This document shows positions 9,264-18,463 of a stretch of DNA of 64,000 nucleotides, one piece after another (within the stretch, counting starts at the first letter, position 1; the number at the start of each line of letters is the position of its first letter). The DNA comes from Cenarchaeum symbiont of Oopsacas minuta (GTDB lineage: Archaea; Thermoproteota; Nitrososphaeria; Nitrososphaerales; Nitrosopumilaceae), in the NCBI GenBank assembly GCA_029948415.1, contig JAJIZT010000002.1, forward strand, positions 27,066 to 91,065. The letters are read 5' to 3'. The notes beneath the pieces were generated by a model. The model was not told the origin of the DNA and ran no database searches. It worked only from the letters and a program-made list of their open reading frames with translations. A program made the translations under genes and the position numbers.

Positions 9264-10393
9264 GATTGATGATCCTTTTTATAATTATCATATTCTTTCA
9301 AAATTATGCGTTCAGATTCTTTCATATCTTTTTGTGATAGAGGTTCCAACAGTTCCCGTATGGCAATCTGTGCAAGATTTTCAGAATCAAGTGACTCTAA
9401 AGCCAAACGAAACATCTCCGATTCAGTGTCTGTTGGTCGCGATAAGAATACATCATGACTTGAATCTTTTTTTTGTTCTCTCCACGACGTATGAAATGTT
9501 TTTCCTTCTAATCTAGCAAGATGCGCACGTATAATTTCTGGATTTATGGTTCCACTTATACGCAGATCTACTATTGGCTTTCTTTCGTTTCTAGTATCTT
9601 TAATTACGAGTTTATCAATCTCGGTCTTTAAAGATTCTGCATTAGTGTGTATTACTATTTGTGGTCTTGTGTCTAACTGTGTCCATTTTGGTACTGCTTT
9701 ATCAGATATTATATCTACAATATAGAATCCTTTTTTTGTATTCTTTACTCCCTCACTGCCTATAACTTCGATAGAACCTGGATATGTTAGAGGACCTCCA
9801 AGAAAATTGAAATTCCATTCAGATTTTTCGTGTATATGCCCCATTGCATAATAGTTGAAATTTTTTGGTAGATCTGATGCAACAATCTCTGTTGCAAATT
9901 TGTGTGCCTCTGCAATTCCCTGATGTGCTAGCAATATGCACAAACCATCATGTTGCATAGCTAGTTTATCCAATTTTTCAAGATAATCGCGACGTTCGTC
10001 TACTTCGCCTTTGCGCATTTTGTCTATTCCGGCAATCATGACACCGTTGTAATATGCTGGCACTTTGCCAACATATGTGGCATAGTCTAGCTTGTGATAA
10101 ACGAATGGTACTGGATGTAACATTGCATGACTAATATCATGCTCACCTAGGATGAAGAATACTGGAATCTGGACATTTTGCAATCTTTTTAGTGCATGCG
10201 CCATATTCATTATTGCAGTCCCATCAGGAGTAGGAGTATGGAATATATCTCCAGCAAATATCACAAAATCAACATTTTGTTCTATTGATATGTCTATTGC
10301 TTGCTCAAATGCTTTGTAAATATCTGCAGCTCGTTTTCCAGTTCCAAATTGGGAGAATCCAAGATGTGTATCTGATATATGGGAAAACTTCAA
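9260..10393 (-). CDS. mre11: DNA repair nuclease Mre11
   Basis: The 377-residue calcineurin-like phosphoesterase is the Mn-dependent nuclease of the Mre11-Rad50 complex. Motifs seen: D8-x-H10 (SDTHLG), D49 (FAGDIFH), H85 and D86 in LGEHD, H157 (LLAHQGI), H186 and H188 (MGHIHE). Residue 84, Asn in the canonical GNHD motif and a metal ligand in studied archaeal enzymes, is Glu here. All other ligands are kept. The C-terminal third is the usual capping and Rad50-binding region. It overlaps herA and rad50 by 4 bases each. Identity is certain; the effect of the Asn-to-Glu change is unknown. Confidence 0.95.
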   Translation of the reverse strand: MKFSHISDTHLGFSQFGTGKRAADIYKAFEQAIDISIEQNVDFVIFAGDIFHTPTPDGTAIMNMAHALKRLQNVQIPVFFILGEHDISHAMLHPVPFVYHKLDYATYVGKVPAYYNGVMIAGIDKMRKGEVDERRDYLEKLDKLAMQHDGLCILLAHQGIAEAHKFATEIVASDLPKNFNYYAMGHIHEKSEWNFNFLGGPLTYPGSIEVIGSEGVKNTKKGFYIVDIISDKAVPKWTQLDTRPQIVIHTNAESLKTEIDKLVIKDTRNERKPIVDLRISGTINPEIIRAHLARLEGKTFHTSWREQKKDSSHDVFLSRPTDTESEMFRLALESLDSENLAQIAIRELLEPLSQKDMKESERIILKEYDNYKKDHQS

Positions 10394-11919
10394 TCCATCA
10401 TATCCTGCCGTATGAGATTTTGTGTTGATACACTAGATGTTTTTTCATATTCTTTTGCTATATTCCATTGTGAAACTGCGTCGTGATCGTACCCTGCTAT
10501 CTTTTCAGGGACAGCATCAATGTGAACTGCAGAAGGGAGTCTAACCCATTGACCAACAAGGAGTGCATCTCCAACGTTTAAAGATGCAAGCTGTTTGATC
10601 AACCCTTCACTTATTGATTCAGTAGATGATGCTACTTGTCCTTGATCGTCTTGTTGTACTAGACGCATTACTGCAAGCGAGCCCATTTGTCCGAGGATCA
10701 TTGGATCTATACTGCGAGGTCTTTGCGAAATAACTGCAAGTCCTATGCCAAATTTTCTACCTTCTCTTGCTATACGTGCTGCCCAATATTTTGCCCGTGT
10801 ATCCTCTCCTTTTGGAATAAATACATGTGCTTCTTCCAAGACAACCATGATTGGTAATGAAAACCTTACAGTTGAACTTTCTTTGGATCCTGAATATGCA
10901 GAACGCGTTGATTTTTTTCTATCTGCGAGGATCTCTTGTAAATAATGTGAAACTGCCACGTTTGCTTGTTTTTCTGTAAGACTTGAAACACTGATCACGT
11001 TGATACGTCCTTCACGAATTAGACTTACTGGATCTATTATACCTGGATCAAATATGTCTGAATAATTACGGCGTGCATCTTCTATCTTGTCTCGAACTCG
11101 CCTTCCAGAATGCATGTATTCCCTACGATTCTTTTCTTCTGTATTTGATATGAGATCAACTTGACCATCTAGCGCTACCCAAAAATTCCCACTTTTTCTA
11201 ACCTGTGCTGTAAATGCCATGCGTACTATACGTTGTTGTACGGTTGCATTATCCCGTATCTCTAGCACCTCTGAGAGGGATTCAGGATCAAGCAGTCTTG
11301 GGTTTATCCGTGCTTCTAATGAGTTTACACCTTGCATGCCAAGTGATGCATAATCATCATGATAATCAAATATTACAACAGTTCCATTCAATTGTCCTAT
11401 TCTTTTAGCTAAAAGCGAAACAAGATTACTTTTTCCCATTCCTGTCATTGCTAGTATTCCAAGATGTCTTGAGATGATCTTGTTGACATCAATCTTTACT
11501 ACAGTCTGCGCGTCACGAAGTAGTGACCCTACTCTGATCCACTTTTCTCCATTTGGACCAAATATTCCTTCAAGATCTTTGGATTTTGCCTCATATATGG
11601 CAGTACCAGGTTCTGGTGGAATATCTGGCAGACGTGGCTTTTCCTTTTGAAGAGTATCTAGTGTTCCAAGTAACATTATTTTTGAAGCATATCCTTTATC
11701 ACGTAAATCCATACTAGCTACTTTTGTTGCTTCTTGTGCTGAGTGGTAATCTTTTGCATCATCCATTGCAGAGCTTGAAACTTTGGAATGCTCTACTAGT
11801 CCAAGGAGTTTATCTGTACCAGATCCTATTATGACATATTTTCCTACCGCTAGTGTACTAGATGTGATTGTCATAACTGAAGATGGTGTAGATTCTCCTA
11901 CCACGTATCCGATGTTCAA
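10390..11919 (-). CDS. herA: DNA translocase/helicase HerA
   Basis: The 509-residue HerA-FtsK family ATPase forms a hexameric bipolar translocase that works with NurA in resecting DNA ends. The N-terminal HAS-barrel-like domain (residues 1-130) is followed by the RecA-like core. Walker A is ILAMTGMGKSNL near residue 155, Walker B is IMVVLEEAHVFIP near 360, and a sensor segment GLAVISQRPRSID follows. It sits between nurA and mre11 with 4-base overlaps at both ends, the classic archaeal repair operon. Confidence 0.95.
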   Translation of the reverse strand: MNIGYVVGESTPSSVMTITSSTLAVGKYVIIGSGTDKLLGLVEHSKVSSSAMDDAKDYHSAQEATKVASMDLRDKGYASKIMLLGTLDTLQKEKPRLPDIPPEPGTAIYEAKSKDLEGIFGPNGEKWIRVGSLLRDAQTVVKIDVNKIISRHLGILAMTGMGKSNLVSLLAKRIGQLNGTVVIFDYHDDYASLGMQGVNSLEARINPRLLDPESLSEVLEIRDNATVQQRIVRMAFTAQVRKSGNFWVALDGQVDLISNTEEKNRREYMHSGRRVRDKIEDARRNYSDIFDPGIIDPVSLIREGRINVISVSSLTEKQANVAVSHYLQEILADRKKSTRSAYSGSKESSTVRFSLPIMVVLEEAHVFIPKGEDTRAKYWAARIAREGRKFGIGLAVISQRPRSIDPMILGQMGSLAVMRLVQQDDQGQVASSTESISEGLIKQLASLNVGDALLVGQWVRLPSAVHIDAVPEKIAGYDHDAVSQWNIAKEYEKTSSVSTQNLIRQDMMD

Positions 11920-12758
11920 TTTAAAACCTCACGTGAATTAGTTTCATTCAAGAGTCCATGCAATCTAGCAAATCGTTGCATATCTAGGACACTTATCTTG
12001 CAGTTTTTGTGTGCAAGTCGGAGTGAGTAAGGATATCCCATGACACTATTTTTGTACATGCGATCAACTAGATATTTTATCATCGTATCATCACATTTGT
12101 TACAAAACATTTCTATCTTTAAAAGTGGCTGTGATTCTGAAAGTCTGAGAAAAAATGATATGATTTTGTGATGAACTCCATATTTCTCATCTGTGTATAT
12201 TTTACTATATCCTGCTGTTTTGTTTGCCTTTCCATAATAAAAAATATCTCCTGCCACAGAATCATATTTTTTAAATTCATTTCGTGTATCAGATGTTTTT
12301 GATACAAATATAATGTTAGAGTTTTGTAAAAATAGTTTTGGAATTGTGGGATGATTTTTTTCTTTTATTTCCATTAAAATTTTTGTGTGTATTGAACCAT
12401 CCATGAGGATCAAATTCGTATCACTCAAAGAATTTTCACATGCTTTGGATTCCATAGAGTTTGCCATTGATGATAATTTGTCTTTAACTAGTCCTAATCC
12501 ACTTTTATGTAAATCACATACAATAGAATTATCTGTTCGAACTGCTACTGCAGTTACAACCCATAGATCTAGCCCCTGGTATTTTATACTGTTAAAACTT
12601 GCATCGATGCCTATAATATCAGAGTCTGCATTTGTTGGAGAATATTTTATCCAATTATTTTTAGCTTTTTCTATAATCTCTTTATATGAAGAATCACGCA
12701 ATATGGATAATGTTTTATCTCGATGTAGAATTGCATCATGATATACGCTGTTGAGCAT
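11916..12758 (-). CDS. nurA: 5'-3' nuclease NurA
   Basis: The 280-residue protein has the NurA-domain layout. An early acidic strand, IIGIDASFNSIKYQG (around residues 48-62), carries the first catalytic Asp. A second conserved segment, LILMDGSIHTKIL (around 123-135), and a late basic helix near YPYSLRLAHKNCKIS follow. NurA degrades DNA in the 5'-3' direction inside the HerA complex to prepare 3' overhangs. First gene of the four-gene operon; its stop overlaps the herA start by 4 bases. It is divergent from the secreted-protein gene at 12882. Confidence 0.88.
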   Translation of the reverse strand: MLNSVYHDAILHRDKTLSILRDSSYKEIIEKAKNNWIKYSPTNADSDIIGIDASFNSIKYQGLDLWVVTAVAVRTDNSIVCDLHKSGLGLVKDKLSSMANSMESKACENSLSDTNLILMDGSIHTKILMEIKEKNHPTIPKLFLQNSNIIFVSKTSDTRNEFKKYDSVAGDIFYYGKANKTAGYSKIYTDEKYGVHHKIISFFLRLSESQPLLKIEMFCNKCDDTMIKYLVDRMYKNSVMGYPYSLRLAHKNCKISVLDMQRFARLHGLLNETNSREVLN

Positions 12759-12881
12759 TATATCTGTTAAATCTAGTTCTTGTTATGTGTTCGGTTATCT
12801 AAAAACAATGCATTGGTTTATTCTGATTCAACCTAGTCAAACTCATATTGATTATTATGAGAGTCATTGATCGCAGTGTAT

Positions 12882-13490
12882 ATGCAGATATGTCTGTATC
12901 TTCTTATCTTTATCGCATTATCACCGACGATAATTTACGCCCAGTCTGAGATTCTAGTTGATATAGAGATGGAAGAGTATACTGTTGGAGATTATCTGAA
13001 TTTTACACTTCGAGTTCCCGAGATTATACAAGAGAATGCAACATTTACCCTTGTGCATAAGAGCTATCCAAATATGTCCATAACACTTCCAGTACCAAAT
13101 ACGACATCAATATATCCTGCCATAGACCCAATTGATTCATTTTATCCGTCAGGTATTTGGACGATCCAAATTCAATATGGAGACATGTTTACAAAAGATA
13201 CATTCATGGTTGTAGATTCTGATGAGATTTATCTTCCCATGTGGTTAAAAGATGTATTCCAGTTGTGGACACAGGATGTTATATCTGATATAGACTATGG
13301 TGGTTTTTTATATGTCTTGTATGAGGCCAAAATTATTGATAAATTTATTCCAATACAGATTGAGAGTGCTCAAATACCAGATTGGTTTAAACACAAATCT
13401 ACAACATGGTGGATTCAAGGCAATATTAGTGATTCAGAATATGTTGCTAGCATAAACTATCTAGTACCTGAAATAATAAGACTGAGATAA
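12882..13490 (+). CDS. Secreted thaumarchaeal protein of unknown function
   Basis: The chosen ATG at 12882 gives MQICLYLLIFIALSPTIIYAQ, a clean signal peptide. A TTG five codons upstream would only add a short polar stretch. The mature part has one beta-sandwich-like domain (VDIEMEEYTVGDYLNFTLRV, SGIWTIQIQYGDMF) rich in N-glycosylation sequons (NFT, NAT, NMS, NTT). The C-terminal half carries two related WLKDVFQLWTQDVISDIDY / WFKHKSTTWWIQGNISDSEY segments. From general knowledge, W-F-K...WW...G-x-I-S-D-x-x segments are common at the C-terminus of exported thaumarchaeal proteins. No enzyme motif is seen. Confidence 0.65.
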   Translation: MQICLYLLIFIALSPTIIYAQSEILVDIEMEEYTVGDYLNFTLRVPEIIQENATFTLVHKSYPNMSITLPVPNTTSIYPAIDPIDSFYPSGIWTIQIQYGDMFTKDTFMVVDSDEIYLPMWLKDVFQLWTQDVISDIDYGGFLYVLYEAKIIDKFIPIQIESAQIPDWFKHKSTTWWIQGNISDSEYVASINYLVPEIIRLR

Positions 13491-13587
13491 CATGGCCTAC
13501 ATTTAGATTTTTTCTTATAAAATTCATCATATACTATCTTTTAGATCTGATCTAATTTGTGCTCTTAACATTTGGCAAATAATGTAC

Positions 13588-14328
13588 TTAATTATGTCTA
13601 GTTTTTCTACTAGCTTTAGACATTGCTAAAAATATGATTGCTACAACAAGTGCGATTGATATTGCTCCAACTATGCCATATACTAGATCCTTAAAGCAGG
13701 ATATGATTGGTATGCTTTTATTTTTTGTGCATGATTGATCTTGAACTAGTGTATCTATGGGTTTTATGATGCATCTTTCATCTTTAAATACAGTACCCTC
13801 ACCACATATTGTTTCATCTAGAACGGTATTTTTTTGTACAATACATTGATCATTTACCATTATCATTCCAGATTCACAAACGATTGGTAGTTTATCTATA
13901 CTTCTTTGAGGTTCCTCTATTATCTCTACAATTGTTGTATCAATCTCTGATATTTTACCAAATATCTCAACGCTAGTAACTCCAGCATTAACATCAATAC
14001 TCAATTGTACGATTTGATCATCTTTTGTGTGTTGAGCCTCGATTGGTTCAGCATCTGCTTGAACATAATACATGTCCAAACCAATCGGATATCCAAACAA
14101 GCTTTGATCTAGATTCAATATTATAGAGCCAGATTTTTCATCGGCATTCAATACAAACACCAATGACTCAAAATCTTCATCAAAATATGCATCTAGTACT
14201 ATGATGCCATCTATATCGTATGAAATTTCAACACCTGCAAAATCTATCGGAATGATCCCCGAGTCTGCATACGATGAGAGCGGAATCAGCAAAAATAATA
14301 TGGCCACATATACAAAAAATTCTTGCAT
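13588..14328 (-). CDS. Exported protein with C-terminal membrane anchor
   Basis: The ATG at 14328 (MQEFFVYVAILFLLIPLSSYA) starts directly at a signal peptide; the frame extends 17 codons further up but without a better start. An acidic beta-rich domain follows (residues about 22-140). Next come cysteine pairs in VCESGMIMVNDQCIV, ICGEGTVFKDERCII and SCTKNKSIPIISCF (six Cys, likely disulfides). A final transmembrane helix (GIVGAISIALVVAIIFLAM) ends in a basic tail. The topology is that of a cell-surface protein held by its C-terminus. No family is recognised. Confidence 0.6.
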   Translation of the reverse strand: MQEFFVYVAILFLLIPLSSYADSGIIPIDFAGVEISYDIDGIIVLDAYFDEDFESLVFVLNADEKSGSIILNLDQSLFGYPIGLDMYYVQADAEPIEAQHTKDDQIVQLSIDVNAGVTSVEIFGKISEIDTTIVEIIEEPQRSIDKLPIVCESGMIMVNDQCIVQKNTVLDETICGEGTVFKDERCIIKPIDTLVQDQSCTKNKSIPIISCFKDLVYGIVGAISIALVVAIIFLAMSKASRKTRHN

Positions 14329-14396
14329 ATAATTGACTAGATAAAACCCACATAAAAGCCGATCTGTTGTATGTTTCAATACAGACTAGTCTGCAT

Positions 14397-15356
14397 TTAG
14401 ATAACGCCTCGCAATATTTGGATGATCTTTTCACCAATGATGTTTGCTGCCAAAGACTGTGCTTCCATAGTCATTGCTCCAATGTGTGGGGTGAGAATAA
14501 TATTATCTATTTTTGTTAGTTTGTTCCCAGTGGCAGGTTCAATTTCATAAACGTCAAGAGCTGCTCCCCCAAGACGCCTGGCACTCAATGCATCGTATAG
14601 TGCATCTTCATCAAGTACACCACCACGTGATGTGTTGATTATGGCCGCAGTTGGTTTCATTAGGGCAAGTTTTTCTGCATTTATCATATGTTTTGTCGAT
14701 TTTAATAATGGAACATGTAATGAGATGTAATCTGAACTTTTTAACAAGGTATCAAGATCTGCCTTGAATAATCCGACCTCTTTTGTAAATTTTTCATCTA
14801 TTGGCATCGGATCATATCCTATAATGTTCATATTTAATGCCCGTGCAAGCCGTGCAAGCCGTTTTCCAATGTTTCCAATACCCACTATACCAAGGTATTT
14901 ACCTTTTAATTCAGTTCCTTTCAACTCACCCTTTAACCATTTGCCTGTACGCATTCCTTTATCTGCCATTGGAATTTTCCTAGCCAATGAAAACATCATT
15001 GCGAGAACTAGTTCTGCAACAGCCGTTGTAGCTCCTTCTACTGCATTTATGACTCGAATGTTACGTGCTTTGGCTGCGTCTAGATCAATGTTGTCAAGAC
15101 CTACCCCAACGCGCGCTATGATTTTGCATGTAATAGCTTTGTTTACAAGATCCGATGTAAGTTTTGTACGACTTCTGACTATGATTATCTCATATTTTCC
15201 AATCTCTTCAGCTAGCTCTTTTGGTGTAATTTGTGGCAGATATGAGACGGTTAACCCATTATCCTCTAGTATCTTTTGTAATATGCTATCAGTTGTATCA
15301 CATATGAGCACTTTCTGGTGATGATCTACCACATTTAACAAAAAGTTGTGCAACAT
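14397..15356 (-). CDS. serA: D-3-phosphoglycerate dehydrogenase (short form)
   Basis: A 2-hydroxyacid dehydrogenase that oxidises 3-phosphoglycerate to 3-phosphohydroxypyruvate, the first step of serine synthesis. The Rossmann motif GIVGIGNIGKRLARLA lies near residue 150. Substrate and catalytic residues appear in IIARVGVGLDNID, INTSRGGVLDEDAL (Arg), DVYEIEPA (Glu) and LTPHIGAMT (His). The protein stops after the catalytic domain, so the C-terminal ACT/regulatory domains of longer SerA proteins are absent. The N-terminus is uncertain: the family usually begins at about KVLICD, and a GTG at 15332 would remove eight residues. Another 2-hydroxyacid substrate cannot be excluded. Confidence 0.85.
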   Translation of the reverse strand: MLHNFLLNVVDHHQKVLICDTTDSILQKILEDNGLTVSYLPQITPKELAEEIGKYEIIIVRSRTKLTSDLVNKAITCKIIARVGVGLDNIDLDAAKARNIRVINAVEGATTAVAELVLAMMFSLARKIPMADKGMRTGKWLKGELKGTELKGKYLGIVGIGNIGKRLARLARALNMNIIGYDPMPIDEKFTKEVGLFKADLDTLLKSSDYISLHVPLLKSTKHMINAEKLALMKPTAAIINTSRGGVLDEDALYDALSARRLGGAALDVYEIEPATGNKLTKIDNIILTPHIGAMTMEAQSLAANIIGEKIIQILRGVI

Positions 15357-15397
15357 ATAATCTTATCATGAATACAAAAAAATAAATAAATGTGAAA

Positions 15398-16765
15398 TTA
15401 TATTCCTAATTCGGCTTTGATCTGCGCTGCGCGCTCATCCGTATACAAACCATGAAGGTTTATCATTGGATGTTTTACACTTTGTGCACCCATTGGTGGA
15501 ATAGAATCGCTTGGATTACCAAGCAAGTATGCATATGATGCTACAGGTGGATCTACATTTAGTTTTTCGTTTAATCCAAACGGATCACCAGCTACAATTA
15601 CAGTAGCAGCACCGCTAAATATTGCCGCATAATCGTGGTTTACAGCAACATAGACGCCAGGCTCGTCAAAGACGATATCAGCTATCATGTTCTGTGAACC
15701 TCCAAGTAACCATGTCTCCGTGGCACCTGATTGAACTCTATTGCCTTGTGTTACTCTGTCTATGATTTCACCTACAACGTGCCAATATACTGGTTCATTA
15801 CCTTGATTTTCAACGAAAAACCTTACAGGTTTACCTGTTTCTACAAAGAGTGGTTGGGATTGATATTGTGCAAGATCAGCTGCGTTCCATGGTTGAGCCA
15901 CAAAGATGTTTTTATTTTTATCTCCATTGATCAGTTCATTATGACCTTCGTTTGGCACGTAACCAAATTGTAATCCGTTTACGACTGAGCCTGTGTTTTG
16001 ATGTTTCATCATGGCTACTGAATCATACAGACCATTCTCTGTCAAATAATGTTGTGAATATTGGAGTTGAAACTCTAGAGCGTCACTATCATAAAATATT
16101 CTATCGATATCGCCTGCGGGTGTAGTTTTTTCTACCATTAGTTTTTTGTAGCCGTTTACTGGATCTACGATGGCAATTCCATACATTCCAGAGAGAACAT
16201 GTTGATCCATGCCAACCAAATGTACGCCAGAGCAGTGATATTTGAACACTCCTGCAGACTGGGCAATATAGCAAAATTGTGTACTTTCACCTGGGTTTAC
16301 AGAATCAAAGTTTACAGCACTTGTCTGTGATGCGTGCATATCGTTTCCATGTCCTGTTGATTCATCATCAGGTATTGTAAGAGTCATTACAACCACATCG
16401 CCTTGTTGAACTCGTAGTGTTGGACCTGGAACTTGTTGATTGAATGCCATTCCATAATATTCTTTTGGATCTTCTGCTGTATGTCCCATGATCGGAAGTT
16501 TTACGCTTTCACCTGTAAGATCAAAGTTTACAACATTGCGTCCTGAATTTTCCAAAGCGTCACAATCTGTTTCAGAAAATGCCTTTGGCATTACTAGTTG
16601 CAATCCTCCCATGTCGTGAATTTGTTGTAAAACATCTACATCCATCTTTGATAGATCTAGAGATTGTGTGTCTAGTTGTGTTTGAGTATATGTGCTACCA
16701 AGTAGCGTAGAGCCTAGAATTGTTATTGCAGCAATAGTTAGTATCATATTGTATTTCTTATTCAT
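15398..16765 (-). CDS. nirK: NirK-like multicopper oxidase (copper nitrite reductase family)
   Basis: The 455-residue exported cupredoxin protein has an N-terminal signal segment (MILTIAAITILGSTLLGS). The first cupredoxin domain holds a complete type 1 copper site, H-C-S-G-V-H-L-V-G-M within FKYHCSGVHLVGMDQH. Likely type 2 copper histidines are in NDMHASQTSA, PVYWHVVGE and AVNHDYAAIFSGAATV of the second domain. The length and pattern fit the thaumarchaeal NirK proteins that accompany ammonia oxidation. Chemically it would reduce nitrite to NO, but archaeal in vivo roles are debated. A strong TATA-like box precedes it. IS66-like element D lies about 100 bases upstream. Confidence 0.85.
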   Translation of the reverse strand: MNKKYNMILTIAAITILGSTLLGSTYTQTQLDTQSLDLSKMDVDVLQQIHDMGGLQLVMPKAFSETDCDALENSGRNVVNFDLTGESVKLPIMGHTAEDPKEYYGMAFNQQVPGPTLRVQQGDVVVMTLTIPDDESTGHGNDMHASQTSAVNFDSVNPGESTQFCYIAQSAGVFKYHCSGVHLVGMDQHVLSGMYGIAIVDPVNGYKKLMVEKTTPAGDIDRIFYDSDALEFQLQYSQHYLTENGLYDSVAMMKHQNTGSVVNGLQFGYVPNEGHNELINGDKNKNIFVAQPWNAADLAQYQSQPLFVETGKPVRFFVENQGNEPVYWHVVGEIIDRVTQGNRVQSGATETWLLGGSQNMIADIVFDEPGVYVAVNHDYAAIFSGAATVIVAGDPFGLNEKLNVDPPVASYAYLLGNPSDSIPPMGAQSVKHPMINLHGLYTDERAAQIKAELGI

Positions 16766-16787
16766 TAAATTGACGACTAGTTTTACG

Positions 16788-16796
16788 TATATAAAT
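16788..16796 (-). promoter_or_regulatory. TATA-like box of nirK
   Basis: On the minus strand ATTTATATA is centred about 27 bases before the nirK ATG (16765). This implies a transcription start at or just before the ATG, i.e. a leaderless mRNA. Confidence 0.6.
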
Positions 16797-16862
16797 CAAG
16801 ATGATTTTATCTCCATATTATATTCACTGTCAAGTTTGTTGTTTTATCATACAAAAAAAAAT

Positions 16863-18254
16863 GTAACTATCTAGAGTTTTGAAGTAATCTGACCATCTGA
16901 TCTAATATTTTTCATCATCACATTTTTGGATCAGGTGCATAATACAAAAAATCGTTCATTAATAATGAAAAAATAGAACACAATTATCCTAGGTCTGAGA
17001 ATCTAGAGAAAGAACTTGCATTATTACGCAAGGAAGACAAACAAAAGGGGAAACAATACAACAGACAAAAAATGAGAATAAAGAATTAAAAATCACGATA
17101 AATGCTCTTGCAGCAAGGAATATTCGTGCAAAACCCAACAAACCAGATTCAGTTATAAAACTTAACATGCAAGAACCAGCAGAAAAAGACCAGTTCACAT
17201 TGATAACAAAACCAAGGTGGATCAAAAATCATGTCATATCTGCGGAAACAAACTATCCAAAATTGTGCACAAATACACAAGGGCTAGTAGAAGATATTAT
17301 TCCCGCACGAGCATGTAATACTATATCTAGAAGATATTGTAAATGTTGCAAAAAACAATTACACCAAAAATCCATACTGCATTACCAAATGAAAGATTTG
17401 GAATCAGACTAGCTGCATTTCTAGTTGTGCTCAAAACACTTGGATTATCATATCAAAAAATATCCAAACTATTAGAAATGATATACGGCATACACATGAA
17501 TGAATCTATCATAAATCATACAGTAAAAAAACTGCTACAGCATTTGGTTCATTATGACTAGATGGTAGAGGATCTAAAAACCGAGTTGAATATACATGGG
17601 AATGAGACTAGCTGGCGCATCAACGGGAAGAATCATTGGTTGTGGGCATTTGTTGGAAAATGGACGACCATATATGAGATTGACAAATCACGTGGTAGAA
17701 TAGCTCCAATGAGAGTGTTAGAAGGATACACTGACAAGTGATTCATGGTCTGCGTGGAATTATGTTGGAAACAGTCATCAAAGATGCCATGTTCATTATA
17801 TGAGAGAAATTCATGAGACTCTACAGTATAAAAATCCCAAAAAAGAGTTTATCGTTTTTGGAAAATGTTTGAAAAAGATCCTAAATGACTCACATGATGC
17901 TGTAAACATTTGTGATAAATCAAATGTCATAAAAAAACTCGAGCGTCGTTTATCGTCTCTTTTATCCAAAAAATATACAGAAAAGAATTGTATCAGATTT
18001 GTCAAACGTCTAAAGCGTGAACAAGACATGCTTTTCACGTTCTTGAAGACTGGAACTGATTCACATAATAATACTGCCGAGAAGCCAAACGTGGTAATAC
18101 GAAAGATTACAAACGGTCATCGAACAGATGATGGCGCTACATCACACAAGATATTGATGAGTGTAAAGGAGACATGTAGGCAACGAAATCTAAACTTTCA
18201 TGACTATATGATGCAATATCTTGTGGATGGTACTTCAAAACTCTAGACAGTTAC
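16863..18254. mobile_element. IS66-like insertion sequence D
   Basis: Bounded by a 24-bp terminal inverted repeat with one mismatch, GTAACT(A/G)TCTAGAGTTTTGAAGTA. The GTAA start is typical of the IS66 family. It is distinct from copies A-C in ends and transposase. The left roughly 135 bp recur as a relic at 47409-49930. No target duplication is evident. Confidence 0.8.
16970..18246 (+). pseudogene. IS66-like transposase of element D (multiple frameshifts and stops)
   Basis: Read across frames, the product is a full-length IS66-type transposase. It has an N-terminal coiled coil (ENLEKELALLRKE), a helical region (GIRLAAFLVVLKTLGLSYQKIS) and a catalytic start NETSWRINGKNHWLWAFVG. The segment matching the second Asp (GYTDK then SDSWSAWNYVG in another frame) and the C-terminal NNTAEKPNVVIRKITNGHRTDDGATSH block with the catalytic Glu follow. 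Stops and frame changes occur near 17300, 17560 and 17740, so it is dead as it stands. Confidence 0.8.
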
Positions 18255-18334
18255 GAATAATTGTATTTTATGATGTCAAATCAGATGAACTTGAATTTAT
18301 AGACGGATGTAAGAATTTTGAACGTGTTGCCTAA
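18255..18334 (+). pseudogene. Possible 3' remnant of a gene cut by element D
   Basis: Directly after the right end of element D, a frame that continues from the element reads RIIVFYDVKSDELEF and ends in a stop 14 residues later. It looks protein-like, but no matching 5' part is visible on the other side of the element. This is either an orphan gene tail or chance. From 18335 to 18463 I see nothing beyond AT-rich spacer. Confidence 0.22.
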
Positions 18335-18463
18335 TTTTAATTAAAAGTATACAATCTTGAATTTTGTATCAAAATTTGCCATTTGTTTAATCAATCAACT
18401 TTAATGTTTGAATCTTCAGCAGGAGTTTTACCATCAAGACCTATATTTTTTCATATAATTGTA

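Noticed and set aside
17811-18038. Minus-strand frame inside element D
   Set aside because: Antisense shadow of the transposase; the plus-strand frame carries the IS66 motifs.
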